Below, piece by piece: positions 36,656-45,019 of a stretch of DNA of 64,000 nucleotides. The DNA is from Metabacillus malikii (GTDB lineage: Bacteria > Bacillota > Bacilli > Bacillales > Bacillaceae). Under the pieces are notes generated by a model. That model made no database searches, had not been told where the DNA came from, and saw only the letters and a list, made by a program, of their open reading frames with translations. Position numbers and translations under genes: made by a program. The stretch covers positions 92,781 through 156,780 of the forward strand of contig NZ_JAUSUD010000010.1 of NCBI RefSeq assembly GCF_030813355.1. The letters run 5' to 3'. Within the stretch, counting starts at the first letter, position 1, and each line of letters begins with the position of its first letter.

Positions 36656-36685
36656 AAAAAGCTCGGTGCGACTACCGGGCTTTTC
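36656..36685 (+). terminator. Terminator after ytgP
   Basis: AAAAAGCTCGGT pairs with ACCGGGCTTTT, loop GCGACT, with the T-rich end formed by the right arm. Confidence 0.85.
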
Positions 36686-36867
36686 ACGCATTTATTCCGG
36701 TGTAACCGTCTCGTAAGACTACTTACTCAAAACATGAAGTGAAAAGCAAAGGTGTTTTAGGTGAGGGATACTCAACTAACAAACAGTGGGGATGAACAAA
36801 ATTCTCATTGAGTGAAGTTTCACTTTATCGATACATAACATTTATTAAGTCGAGGGGAGAATGGATT

Positions 36868-37596
36868 GTGAGAATAGATAAATTATTAGCAAATGTTGGC
36901 TTTGGAACACGCAAAGAGGTAAAAAAACTGTTGAAAACAGGTGTAGTCATCGCAGACGGTACTGTTGTGAAGGATGCGAAAACACAAGTTGATCCAGAAA
37001 ACCAGCAAATTACTGTAAATGGTGAACCAGTTGTTTATAAAGAGTTTGTTTATTTAATGATGAACAAGCCCGCGGGATATTTATCGGCCACTGAAGATGA
37101 CTATCAAGAAACAGTGATTGATTTATTGGAAATGGAGGATGCAGTATTGCAGCCATTCCCGGTTGGGAGACTTGATAAGGATACAGAAGGGTTGCTGTTG
37201 TTAACAAATGATGGCCAGCTTTCACACCAATTGCTTTCACCGAAAAAGCACGTCCCGAAAACATATTATGCAACAATTTTAGGTGAAGTCACAGAAGAAG
37301 ACATAAACGCATTTAAACAAGGTGTCGAGCTAGATGATGGCTATGTAACAAAGCCTGCCCGCTTGGAAATATTAGCAGCAGGTAATCAATCAACGATACA
37401 TGTCACGATTACAGAAGGAAAGTTTCATCAAGTGAAACGGATGTTTGAAGCAGTGGGCAAAAAAGTAACGTATTTACAACGAATTTCGATGGGGCCGCTC
37501 ACTTTAGATGAAGCAGAGTTACGCTTAGGTGAATATCGTGAACTAACAGAGGAAGAAGTAGAAGCATTACGAAATGCAGAACCAATCGAATTATAA
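36868..37596 (+). CDS. ytzG: RsuA/RluB-family rRNA pseudouridine synthase
   Basis: A 242-residue enzyme with an N-terminal S4 RNA-binding domain (about 1-58) and a pseudouridine synthase domain. The catalytic aspartate is Asp103 in GRLDKDTEGLLLLTNDG; further landmarks are MMNKPAGYLSA (64-74) and EGKFHQVKRMF near residue 185. It should isomerise a uridine in small-subunit rRNA, as RsuA does at position 516. I use GTG 36868, since AGGGGAG at 36853-36859 is well placed and the protein then begins MRIDKLLANVG like its relatives; the upstream in-frame codons add an unconserved extension. The length matches B. subtilis YtzG. Confidence 0.88.
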   Translation: MRIDKLLANVGFGTRKEVKKLLKTGVVIADGTVVKDAKTQVDPENQQITVNGEPVVYKEFVYLMMNKPAGYLSATEDDYQETVIDLLEMEDAVLQPFPVGRLDKDTEGLLLLTNDGQLSHQLLSPKKHVPKTYYATILGEVTEEDINAFKQGVELDDGYVTKPARLEILAAGNQSTIHVTITEGKFHQVKRMFEAVGKKVTYLQRISMGPLTLDEAELRLGEYRELTEEEVEALRNAEPIEL

Positions 37597-37673
37597 AAGG
37601 TAGTTTGGCAGGGAGACGCAATCGTTACCTCGGCGCAAATTGCCAGGAAAAATTAGATAGCGATAGAAAAAAG

Positions 37674-37703
37674 AGGAACCATTCATGAAGAAAGGTTCCT
37701 TTT
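37674..37703. terminator. Bidirectional terminator between ytzG and ytzE
   Basis: AGGAACC pairs with GGTTCCTTTT. The opposite side carries an A-run (37666-37672), so it can also terminate the convergent ytzE gene. Confidence 0.85.
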
Positions 37704-37732
37704 ATGTATGAGTAGCTTTTCAATTTTCATTC

Positions 37733-37954
37733 TTAAGAAGACATCTTTACCTTTTTCTTTGTAGTGGCCCATTTACCTCTTGTTGGGCTGTGAACCAAAT
37801 CGTTATATGCTAACACATTTAAGTCACGCTGAATGGTTCTCGGTGTGATACCAAATTCATCAACAAGTTGCTGTGTGGTCACAGTACCACGCTCATTAAT
37901 AAACATGTAGACAGATTTGATTCTGGTTAGCATACGGTTTGTTGAAGGTTTCAA
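37733..37954 (-). CDS. ytzE: Small DeoR-type DNA-binding protein YtzE
   Basis: A 73-residue protein consisting only of a DeoR-type winged helix-turn-helix. The segment TTQQLVDEFGITPRTIQRDL contains the recognition helix, and the protein ends in a basic tail (TTKKKVKM). I place the start at the TTG at 37954, with AAGGAGTGG upstream; this gives exactly the 73 residues I recall for B. subtilis YtzE. The longer open frame to 38038 adds unconserved sequence. With no effector-binding domain, ligand control is not expected. The divergent ythPQ operon is a possible target by position only. Confidence 0.85.
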   Translation of the reverse strand: MKPSTNRMLTRIKSVYMFINERGTVTTQQLVDEFGITPRTIQRDLNVLAYNDLVHSPTRGKWATTKKKVKMSS

Positions 37955-38342
37955 AAAACCACTCCTTATCGTTTGATCGCACTGGCTATGCCGACTACAA
38001 CCTTTCGATGACTGCAACTTCAGATGTTCTTCTAACATATTTTAATGATTGGTAAAGCGTTATAACAATATTTTACACGAATTCGACATGAAAAATCCAG
38101 AGAAAAGAGTAAATTTACAAAATATTAATAAATCTTCCTCCTTTTTCTCAAATAACTTGTATTACTGATACAATTCAATTATATGAGGATAGTTCAGAAT
38201 TGTATGACAATAAAATGAAGAGATTTTACGAATTTGTATATTATTTTCATAAGCATAGTGGTGAGGAAAAGTTTTCTTAATATATGAAATATTTGAAACT
38301 TTAGGCTTGATGTTTCGTATAAAGTTGTAAGGAGTGACAGCG
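37955..38342. promoter_or_regulatory. Divergent ytzE/ythP upstream region with a small palindrome
   Basis: About 390 bases without a gene between ytzE (minus) and ythP (plus). A symmetric site TTGTAT-TACTG-ATACAA (38157-38173) sits in the middle and could be an operator, for example for YtzE. Nothing else is recognised. AAGGAGTGA (38329-38337) is the ythP ribosome binding site. Confidence 0.4.
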
Positions 38343-39056
38343 ATGGAAATATTAAATGTATCAATTGAAGAAGCAGGCTATGAGGATAAAAAGTCGGTCA
38401 TTAAGGAAGTGAACTTTTCGTTACAGCCTGGGGAACTAATTGGCATTATCGGACCAAATGGTGCGGGGAAAAGTACAACAATTAAGACATTACTAGGTGT
38501 TATCGAATATGTAAAAGGTGATATTCAAAAGCAAAAATTAAGTACATATGCGTATATACCAGAAAGACCAATTTTTTATGACCATTTGACATTATGGGAG
38601 CATCTGGACTTATTGGCTGCAATAAATGAAATCGATGATGAAACCCTTGAAAAAATGGGAACACATTACTTGGAAATTTTTAAAATGGACAAGGTAAAAC
38701 ATGATATGCCTGCTACCTTTTCTAAAGGAATGCAGCAGAAAGCAATGATTATTCAAGCATTACTGCTTAAGCCAGACTATTATATTGTCGATGAACCATT
38801 TATCGGTTTAGACCCAAGTGCTATAAAAAAGTTTATCTCATTAATGGAGGAAGAAAAGCAGCGGGGCGCAGGTATTCTTATGTCGACACATGTACTCGAT
38901 ACCGCTGAAAAAATATGTGACAGGTTTTTATTAATATCAAATGGTACAATTTTTGCTCAAGGTACGTTGAACGATATACAAGCAAAGAGTGGTTTACATG
39001 ATGGTTCCTTGCTAGATTGTTTTTATCTAATGTCAGAAGGCGGGTCAAATGAGTGA
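38343..39056 (+). CDS. ythP: ABC transporter ATPase YthP
   Basis: A single ABC ATPase domain of 237 residues from ATG 38343. I prefer this start because AAGGAG lies 8 bases upstream, while the in-frame GTG at 38334 overlaps that site. Walker A is GPNGAGKST (about 38-46), the signature a variant FSKGMQQK (about 133-140) and Walker B YYIVDEPFIGLD. It belongs to the EcsA-like group and works with the permease YthQ, whose GTG start overlaps its stop by four bases. The transported substrate is unknown; export is likely from the family. In B. subtilis the pair is likewise adjacent to ytzE. Confidence 0.88.
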   Translation: MEILNVSIEEAGYEDKKSVIKEVNFSLQPGELIGIIGPNGAGKSTTIKTLLGVIEYVKGDIQKQKLSTYAYIPERPIFYDHLTLWEHLDLLAAINEIDDETLEKMGTHYLEIFKMDKVKHDMPATFSKGMQQKAMIIQALLLKPDYYIVDEPFIGLDPSAIKKFISLMEEEKQRGAGILMSTHVLDTAEKICDRFLLISNGTIFAQGTLNDIQAKSGLHDGSLLDCFYLMSEGGSNE

Positions 39057-40207
39057 GTGGGTTACAATTATTTTATATACGATTAAAGCAAGACTATCGT
39101 TCACAGTGGAAAATTGTCAGGTCTATATTTGACTGGACAATTATCATTTATTTGGCTGTTCCTGCCCTTGTATTTCTAGCAATCTTTTATCGTTCATGGT
39201 GGCAACAAGCTCCCGAATGGCTAGCTACTTTTCCAACGATCAGCTTTGCTATGCTTTGTTATATTCTTGCTTGGCAAGGGAACTGTCGCACATATATGGA
39301 GGAAGCCGATCAGCTTTACTTGCTGCAACACAAGGTGAAAATCGTGAACATGCGCACAATGGCCATGGTCTATTCCGTTTCCTTAACATTCTTGAAATGG
39401 ATTGCGCTATTTATCCTTTTTCTTCCGATTACGAGACATTTTCCGGAATGGAATGCAGGTAATTTTACATCTGTTTTTCTTTACTTTTTGAGCTTGAATA
39501 TTGCTTTACTTTCATGTAAACAAGTTTTCAACCAATACCGGTTTTGGAAAAAGTGGAGTTTTGCCACAGTTACGTTTATTTGTTTAAGTATATTGACATT
39601 TATCGTCGTTCATCAGCTTACGGTTACATTCTTTCTAGTCCTTTCAATTATTTTTTTAGGGTTTTCAGTTCGCCAGTTAACAAGTTATCAAAGACAATTT
39701 AAGACCTTTTACAAGGATGTTGATGATGAAAAGAAACGGAAAGTGCTGCTAACATCGTTTGTCTTTTCAATTAACCCTGAAATACACATGCATAAGCAAA
39801 AGCCCAAAAAACGCTCTGTCTTATTATGGAGAAACTCAAAAAGGATTTTCAAGAAACGAACCGCTGCAAATGGTGTTACAGAACTATTCATAAAGGCATT
39901 TTTTCGAGACTCCTCATTAATCTATAACTATCTGCAAATGCTATCATTAACAACAGTATTAATTGTGTTAACACCTATTTGGATGAAATGGCTCTTCTTC
40001 ATCGGCTTCTACTTTTTCTTTAATGAATGGTTAAAGCTAACCTTTCAAGATTTAATCAAGCAAAATCCGTATCTATTAATAGACCGGGAAAAGAAGCAAT
40101 ATTTATTACAGGCTCAAATAAAAAGCCAGAGAATAATCGGAGCTCCGGGTATCGTATATATGCTCATCATTACTAGTCTTGCAACATGGCTGTCTAGTAT
40201 TTTTTAA
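39053..40207 (+). CDS. ythQ: EcsB-like ABC transporter permease YthQ
   Basis: A 384-residue membrane protein of the EcsB family with about eight hydrophobic segments, clustered at both ends around a basic cytoplasmic middle (EKKRKVLLTSF, QKPKKRSVLLWRNSKRIFKKR). Its GTG start overlaps the ythP stop in GTGA, so the two are translationally coupled and form one exporter. EcsAB in B. subtilis influences secretion and intramembrane proteolysis, but YthPQ itself has no firm function. A clear terminator follows, after which the lipoprotein array begins. Start and frame were checked; an ATG at 39049 lies in another frame. Confidence 0.85.
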   Translation: MSGLQLFYIRLKQDYRSQWKIVRSIFDWTIIIYLAVPALVFLAIFYRSWWQQAPEWLATFPTISFAMLCYILAWQGNCRTYMEEADQLYLLQHKVKIVNMRTMAMVYSVSLTFLKWIALFILFLPITRHFPEWNAGNFTSVFLYFLSLNIALLSCKQVFNQYRFWKKWSFATVTFICLSILTFIVVHQLTVTFFLVLSIIFLGFSVRQLTSYQRQFKTFYKDVDDEKKRKVLLTSFVFSINPEIHMHKQKPKKRSVLLWRNSKRIFKKRTAANGVTELFIKAFFRDSSLIYNYLQMLSLTTVLIVLTPIWMKWLFFIGFYFFFNEWLKLTFQDLIKQNPYLLIDREKKQYLLQAQIKSQRIIGAPGIVYMLIITSLATWLSSIF

Positions 40208-40237
40208 AGGACTGGTTAGTATAATCAGTCCTTTTTT
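40206..40237 (+). terminator. Terminator of ythPQ
   Basis: AAAGGACT pairs with AGTCCTTTTTT around a 13-base loop. It separates the core operon from the accessory lipoprotein cluster. Confidence 0.9.
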
Positions 40238-40346
40238 AGTTTTATGAAAGTTTAATAGCTAAGCTTATTTTCTATTTCAGTTGTAAACTAGTGATAAAAA
40301 TTATGGTGTTCATAAGTGTGCCAACCAAATGAAAGGAGTTCAAAAA

Positions 40347-41018
40347 ATGCGTTCATTGTTATTATACGTCTTAGTAGCTACCCTAATATTCGCAGGAGGC
40401 TGTACGATGAAAAAAGAAGCAGAACCAAAGGAATGGCCAAAAACACCGGCATTTCAGGATGAAGATACTCGTGAAATGTTAGATTCAACAGAGGAAGTGC
40501 AGGATGGATATTATTTGTATACTTCGAAAACAGGCGGGTATTCGATGCTGTGGCCTGTGGATGCGATTAAACATAGTTATCAGAATAATGGAGACAGCTA
40601 TGAAAAAATAATATTTGGAGCAAGTAATAAGAGAGAAAATTATACATACGAAATCAGTACAACCTACGAAAATGCTTCTCCAGAACATTTAATCGATAGC
40701 TTTTTGAGTATTTTATCTAGTTCATTGCAATATAGTGGAGAATATGAAGAAATTAAAGAGAGTAATAAAACCCTTTTTTTTGCACAAGAAAAGGACACAC
40801 TTGAAAGTACTGATGGTAGAAGAGGAACTTATTATTCGTATTTTGGTTATATAAGAGATAATGTAACTGAACAAGGTGTTCGGTATATATATACGGTTAG
40901 TTGTTATGACGACGAAAATGTAAAAGAGTGTAACATAGATGAAAGTAAGGAAAAAGAACGTACGTTAATGTTAATGAAATCAGTTAATTTTAGTAAAGTG
41001 GATCTTGAGGGTGAATGA
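40347..41018 (+). CDS. Tandem lipoprotein paralogue 1 (candidate immunity protein)
   Basis: First of eight paralogues. It is 223 residues long when read from ATG 40347, chosen because AAAGGAG lies 8 bases upstream; the earlier in-frame ATG at 40329 overlaps that site. The signal peptide ends in the lipobox FAGGC (Cys19). An N-terminal block of about 50 residues (WPKTPAFQDEDTR to SMLWPVDA) is nearly invariant across the set. The middle differs: IKHSYQNNGDSYEKII, then SNKRENYTYEIS. The C-terminus has the shared CX8C pair (CYDDENVKEC) and a LMLMKSV ending. I do not recognise a named family. Membrane-anchored position and linkage to the lipase gene at 47535 suggest protection against that toxin or a related one. 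Confidence 0.75.
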   Translation: MRSLLLYVLVATLIFAGGCTMKKEAEPKEWPKTPAFQDEDTREMLDSTEEVQDGYYLYTSKTGGYSMLWPVDAIKHSYQNNGDSYEKIIFGASNKRENYTYEISTTYENASPEHLIDSFLSILSSSLQYSGEYEEIKESNKTLFFAQEKDTLESTDGRRGTYYSYFGYIRDNVTEQGVRYIYTVSCYDDENVKECNIDESKEKERTLMLMKSVNFSKVDLEGE

Positions 41019-41345
41019 CAAAGAATTACAGAATTAATCAAGCTACTGTCTGAAAATTATTACTAAGGAATATGCTTTGAAGCACATCCGATTAGGTAGT
41101 CGTTAATTACTCTTTTCCTTCTAATCACTTCTTCTTGTTATAGGCAAAATTCAGAGTTGAATAGAATATTCTAATCAAACAATAAACAACCTTCAAATTA
41201 TTCGGTCATGATGTCTAACATACATCTCTATATTCCTGTACTGAAATTCTCTTAATTTCATCAAGAAAAACAAATTCTCTATTGAAACTTAAATGGAAAA
41301 ATATGATAGTTATAAGTATACTAACCAATGAAAGGGGTTCAAAGA
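41019..41345. repeat. Spacer repeat of the lipoprotein array
   Basis: No gene is seen in these 327 bases. From about 41100 they match the spacers before the other paralogues (about 42170-42427, 43125-43360, 44050-44255, 45790-45911, 46605-46858) in patches. Shared blocks include CTTCTTCTTGTTATAGGCAA or a close form, an AACAATAAA patch, ATCAAGAAAAACAAATTC, and TGGAAAAATATGATAGTTAT immediately before each ribosome binding site. A TTGAAA...TATGAT pair in the last block could be a promoter, but the spacing of 14 is short. AGAATTAATCAAGCTACTG (41031-41049) recurs behind paralogue 7's predecessor and may be a further toxin-gene relic. Confidence 0.75.
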
Positions 41346-42020
41346 ATGCGCTCATGGTTTATATACGTCTTAGTAGGTACCCTAATATTCGCTGGTGGCT
41401 GCACGACGAAAAAAGAAGTAGAACGAAAGGAGTGGCCAAAAACACCGGCATTTCAGGATGAGGATACTCGTGAAATGTTAGATTCAACAGAGGAAGTGCA
41501 GGATGGATATTACTTGTATACATCGAAAACAGGTGGGTACTCGATGTTGTGGCCGGTTGATGCTAAGTTAGATAGTTATGATAATAATGGAGATACATAT
41601 GAAAAGATAATTTTTGGTGGCAGTAGTAAGGTAGATAATTATTTCTACGAAATCAGAACGACTTTTGATAATTCTGCCCCTGAAACATATATTGATAACT
41701 TTTTGAGTAACCTCTCGACTTCATTAAAATACGACGGGGAATATAAAGAGTTAAAAGAGGAAAATATGAGTATTTACTTCGCTAAGAAGAAAAAAACATT
41801 AAAATTTAGCGAAGATCGAACAGTACATAGTTTTTTTAGCTATATTAGAAATAATGAAACTGAACAAGGGTTTGAATTTATTTATTCAATTCGGTGCTTT
41901 GACAATGATAATTCAAAGGATTGTGCAATTAATGAAAGTAAGGAAGAAGAGCGTGCATTGATGTTAATGAAATCAATTAGTTTACAAAAGGTATATATTA
42001 AGGATGAGAAGAATGGGTAA
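41346..42020 (+). CDS. Tandem lipoprotein paralogue 2 (candidate immunity protein)
   Basis: 224 residues from ATG 41346 behind AAAGGGG. The lipobox Cys is again residue 19. Compared with copy 1, the first 70 residues are almost unchanged except for more Arg (VERKEWPK). The middle is switched to a different version, KLDSYDNNGDTYEKII followed by SSKVDNYFYEIR, which is shared with copy 5 rather than with its neighbours. The Cys pair reads CFDNDNSKDC. The last codons overlap a stub of the lipase-toxin start (ATG 42013), so the 3' end has the same overlapping arrangement as copy 8 with the intact toxin gene. This is the best evidence that each lipoprotein once preceded its own toxin. Confidence 0.75.
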   Translation: MRSWFIYVLVGTLIFAGGCTTKKEVERKEWPKTPAFQDEDTREMLDSTEEVQDGYYLYTSKTGGYSMLWPVDAKLDSYDNNGDTYEKIIFGGSSKVDNYFYEIRTTFDNSAPETYIDNFLSNLSTSLKYDGEYKELKEENMSIYFAKKKKTLKFSEDRTVHSFFSYIRNNETEQGFEFIYSIRCFDNDNSKDCAINESKEEERALMLMKSISLQKVYIKDEKNG

Positions 42021-42069
42021 TAAAGAATTATTAAATACGGATATTTTAAAAACTCGGGTGTTGAATTAA
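42013..42069 (+). pseudogene. 5' stub of a lost lipase-toxin gene
   Basis: An ATG inside the 3' end of paralogue 2 opens a frame of 18 residues, MGNKELLNTDILKTRVLN, then a stop. It matches the first residues of the intact toxin at 47535 (MNNKDLLNTDILRARIMN), and the overlap with the lipoprotein stop is the same in kind. After the stop no toxin sequence is recognisable, so the body was deleted. Confidence 0.8.
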
Positions 42070-42427
42070 TTGAATCTCCATTTTAACCATATTAATCAAG
42101 CTGCTAGTCTAAGTTATCCCCGTTAAATATGCCCTATTAAAAATACACCCTGATAGGCGGTCGTAAATCCCATATTTCCTTCGATACACTTCCTCTTGTT
42201 ATTGGCAAACTTCTTAGATGAATCGAATATTATCCTTACAATAAAATAATCAATCATACAATAAAAGTCTTCAAACTAGTCAAAAGGTCATATCATTTAA
42301 TATATACATCTATATTTATATAGTGAAATCCTCTTAATTTTATCGAGAAAACAAATTCTCAGTTGAAAACTAAATGGAAAAATATGATAGTTATAAGTGT
42401 GCTAACCAAATGAAAGGGGTTCAAAGA
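42070..42427. repeat. Spacer repeat of the lipoprotein array, second copy
   Basis: No gene is seen. ATATTAATCAAGCTGCTAG at about 42089 parallels the stretch behind paralogue 1, and the part from 42170 is the common spacer (CTTCCTCTTGTTATTGGCAAAC, ATATACATCTATAT, ATCGAGAAAACAAATTC, TTGAAAACTAAATGGAAAAA). It ends in the ribosome binding site of paralogue 3. Confidence 0.75.
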
Positions 42428-43105
42428 ATGCGCTCATGGTTTATATACGTCTTAGTAGGTACCCTAATATTCGCTGGGGGCTGCACGACGAAAAAAGAAG
42501 TAGAACGAAAGGAGTGGCCAGAGACACCGGCCTTTCAGGATGAGGATACTCGGAAAATGTTAGATTCAACAGAGGAAGTACAGGATGGATATTATTTGTA
42601 TACTTCGAAAACAGGCGGGTACTCGATGTTGTGGCCTGTCGATGCGATAAAGCAAAGTTATCAAAATAATGGCAATGCTTTTGAAAAAGTAATATTTTCA
42701 GGAAGTAATGCGAAGGAAAATTATATTTATGATGTTTATACCACTTTTGATAATTCGTCCCCAGAATCGTATATCGATATTTTCTTAAGTAATTTATCGA
42801 GTACATTAGAATACAATGGGGATTATAAAGAAATAAGAGATGATAATAAAAGCATCTACTTAGCAAAGAAAAAGACTCCTATTAAAACCAGTGATGAAAG
42901 AGAATATTTAGTATATTCCTATTTTAGTTATATTAGAGATAACAAAACAGAACAGGGATTTGAATATATATATTCAATTGGTTGTTATGAGGATGCAAAT
43001 GTTAGAGATTGTGCTATTGATGAAAATAAGGAGGAAGAGCGTGCGTTGATGTTAATGAAAACAGTAAACTTTAATATAGTGAATAGTGAGGATGAGAGAG
43101 AATAG
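42428..43105 (+). CDS. Tandem lipoprotein paralogue 3 (candidate immunity protein)
   Basis: 225 residues from ATG 42428; the longer open frame from 42374 only translates the conserved leader (MEKYDSYKCANQ) that precedes most copies and has no ribosome binding site of its own. The signal peptide and Cys19 lipobox are identical to copy 2, showing recent exchange. The middle carries IKQSYQNNGNAFEKVIF and a distinctive YIYDVYTTFDNSSPE version also seen in copy 8. The Cys pair is CYEDANVRDC. The C-terminal end is short (VNSEDERE), and no toxin stub is recognisable behind it. Expected location is the outer face of the membrane. Confidence 0.75.
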   Translation: MRSWFIYVLVGTLIFAGGCTTKKEVERKEWPETPAFQDEDTRKMLDSTEEVQDGYYLYTSKTGGYSMLWPVDAIKQSYQNNGNAFEKVIFSGSNAKENYIYDVYTTFDNSSPESYIDIFLSNLSSTLEYNGDYKEIRDDNKSIYLAKKKTPIKTSDEREYLVYSYFSYIRDNKTEQGFEYIYSIGCYEDANVRDCAIDENKEEERALMLMKTVNFNIVNSEDERE

Positions 43106-43360
43106 CGAGTATAATATTAACGTTATACTTTTCCTTCGATACACTTCCTCTTGTTATGGGCAAACTTCAGAGATGAATAGAATATATGAATCAATCAGAC
43201 AATAAAATCTTCAATCTTATTAAAAGGCCATATCATTTAACATATACCTCTATATTTCTATAGTCAAATCCTCTTCATTTTATCAAGAATCAAATTCTTA
43301 AAATAAATGGAAAAAGATAGTGGTTAAAAGTGTGTTAACCAAATGAAAGGGGATCAAAAA

Positions 43361-44008
43361 ATGCGTTCATGGTTATTATACGTCTTAGTCAGCTGCCTAA
43401 TATTCGCGGGAGGCTGTACGATGGATAAAGAAGCTGAACCAAAGAAGTGGCCGAAGACTCCCGCATTTCAGGATAAGGATACTCGAGAATTGTTAGATTC
43501 TACCGAGGAAGTGAAAGATGGGTATTATTTGTTTACTTCGTATACAGGCGGGTACTCGATGCTATGGCCTGTGGATGCAATTAAGCAATTCTATGAAAAT
43601 AACGGAAATTCATTTGAAAGAATAATATTCGGAGGGAGTAATAAACAAGAAAATTACAGCTATGAAATTACTACTACATTCGAGAGTCCTTCCCTTCATA
43701 CATCAATTAATACCAATTTAAACAGCTTATCTAATTCATTAAATTATAATGGGGAATATAAAGAAATACGATCAAATGGTTTAAATATACATTACGCGAA
43801 TAAAAAGCAAGAAATAAATACTCAGAATGGAAGTTACTCAGACTATCATTTCTTTGGATATATACATGCTGAAGATAGCGAACAAGGATTAGAATTTATA
43901 TATTCAATTGGATGTTATGAGGTCAAGGAAAAAAGAGCATGCAAACTAGATATTACTAATGAGGAAAACCGTGCTTTAATGTTAATGAAGTCAATTAAAC
44001 CAAAATAG
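43361..44008 (+). CDS. Tandem lipoprotein paralogue 4 (most divergent copy)
   Basis: 215 residues, the shortest and least conserved member. It starts at ATG 43361 behind AAAGGGGAT. The lipobox region reads LVSCLIFAGGC with an extra Cys at position 12; Cys19 remains the lipid attachment site. Changes in the otherwise invariant block (KKWPKTPAFQDKDTRELL, LFTSYTGGYS) and in the middle (LHTSINTNLNSLSNSLNYN) set it apart. It lacks the CEID/CAINE-type tail of the others after its CX8C pair (CYEVKEKRAC) and stops soon after LMLMKSIKPK. It may be an older copy or one with changed specificity. Confidence 0.72.
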   Translation: MRSWLLYVLVSCLIFAGGCTMDKEAEPKKWPKTPAFQDKDTRELLDSTEEVKDGYYLFTSYTGGYSMLWPVDAIKQFYENNGNSFERIIFGGSNKQENYSYEITTTFESPSLHTSINTNLNSLSNSLNYNGEYKEIRSNGLNIHYANKKQEINTQNGSYSDYHFFGYIHAEDSEQGLEFIYSIGCYEVKEKRACKLDITNEENRALMLMKSIKPK

Positions 44009-44255
44009 AATAAATCGTATAGAAAGATAATTTATATGGAATTCAATCTTCAAAAGTATTCGCTTAAGAGTAATATTAAATACAACATATGATTCAATCA
44101 AACAATTTAATCAAAAGGACACACCATCTAACAAATACCCCTAAACTTCTAGCCAAATCCTCGTAATTTTATCAAGGAAACAAATTCTCCTTTGAAAACT
44201 AGATGGAAAAATATGATAGTGATAAGTGTGCTAACGAAAAGAAGGGGGTTAGAGA
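44009..44255. repeat. Spacer repeat, diverged copy
   Basis: Non-coding. The second half (ATCAAGGAAACAAATTC, TTGAAAACTAGATGGAAAAA, TATGATAGTGATAAGTG) matches the other array spacers, with a GAAGGGGG ribosome binding site for paralogue 5; the first half is hardly alignable by eye. Confidence 0.65.
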
Positions 44256-44927
44256 ATGCGCTTATGGTTTTTATACGTCATAGTAGGTGCCCTAATATTT
44301 GCAGGTGGCTGTACGATGAAAAAAGAAGTAGAACCAATGGAATGGCCAAAAACACCCGCATTTCAGGATGAGGATACTCGTCAAATGTTAGATTCAACCA
44401 AGGAAGTACAGGAAGGATATTATTTGTATACTTCTAAAACTGGTGGGTACACGATGTTGTGGCCTGTGGATGCAAAGCTAGATAGTTATGATAATAAAGG
44501 GGATACTTATGAAAAGATTATTTTAAGCGCGAATAGTATGGTAGATAATTATTTCTATGAAATCCGAACAACTTTTGATAACTCTGCCCCTGAGTCATAC
44601 ATAGATAACTTTTTAAGTAACCTATCGGAGTCATTACAATATACCGGTGAATATAAAGAAATAAAAGTGAATAATTTTAGTATTTATTTTGCGAAGAAAA
44701 AATCACTCATTGAAACTAGTGATGGTAGACAATATACTATTTATCATTATTTTAGCTATATTAGAGATAATCAAACAAACCAGGGATTTGAATATACATA
44801 TGCAATTAACTGTAGTGACGATGAAAGGATAAAGGAATGCAAAATAAATGAAAGTGAGCAAGAAGAACGTGCACTAATGTTAATGAAGTCAATAAGTTTA
44901 AAAAAGGTATATATCGAGGATGAATGA
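44256..44927 (+). CDS. Tandem lipoprotein paralogue 5 (candidate immunity protein)
   Basis: 223 residues from ATG 44256 behind AAGGGGG. The usual Cys19 lipobox (ALIFAGGC) and conserved block (VEPMEWPKTPAFQ) are present. The middle matches copy 2 closely: KLDSYDNKGDTYEKII, then SMVDNYFYEIRTTFDNSAPESYIDN. The same ending, SLKKVYIEDE, also links it to copy 2. The Cys pair is CSDDERIKEC. The stop codon overlaps the ATG of a toxin-type leader in ATGA (44924-44927), as expected for a lipoprotein-toxin pair in which translation was coupled. Confidence 0.75.
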   Translation: MRLWFLYVIVGALIFAGGCTMKKEVEPMEWPKTPAFQDEDTRQMLDSTKEVQEGYYLYTSKTGGYTMLWPVDAKLDSYDNKGDTYEKIILSANSMVDNYFYEIRTTFDNSAPESYIDNFLSNLSESLQYTGEYKEIKVNNFSIYFAKKKSLIETSDGRQYTIYHYFSYIRDNQTNQGFEYTYAINCSDDERIKECKINESEQEERALMLMKSISLKKVYIEDE

Positions 44928-45019
44928 ACAATAAAGAATTATTGAATACTGATATTTTGCGAGCGTGGAAAAAATATGATAGTCATAAGTGTGCTAACCA
45001 AATGAAAGGAGTTCAAAGG
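44924..45019 (+). pseudogene. Toxin 5' stub fused in frame to the next lipoprotein leader
   Basis: ATGAACAATAAAGAATTATT opens a frame, MNNKELLNTDILRAW, nearly identical to the start of the intact toxin (MNNKDLLNTDILRAR). After 15 residues it joins the standard leader of the array (KKYDSHKCANQMKG) and runs on into paralogue 6 without a stop. The join marks a deletion end point: the toxin body and most of the spacer were removed between direct repeats. Paralogue 6 keeps its own ribosome binding site, so the fused frame is probably not the functional product. Confidence 0.8.

Noticed and set aside
42374..42427. Upstream in-frame ATG of the lipoproteins (leader MEKYDSYKCANQ)
   Set aside because: The leader has no ribosome binding site and would bury the signal peptide; AAAGGGG is correctly spaced for the later ATG in all copies.
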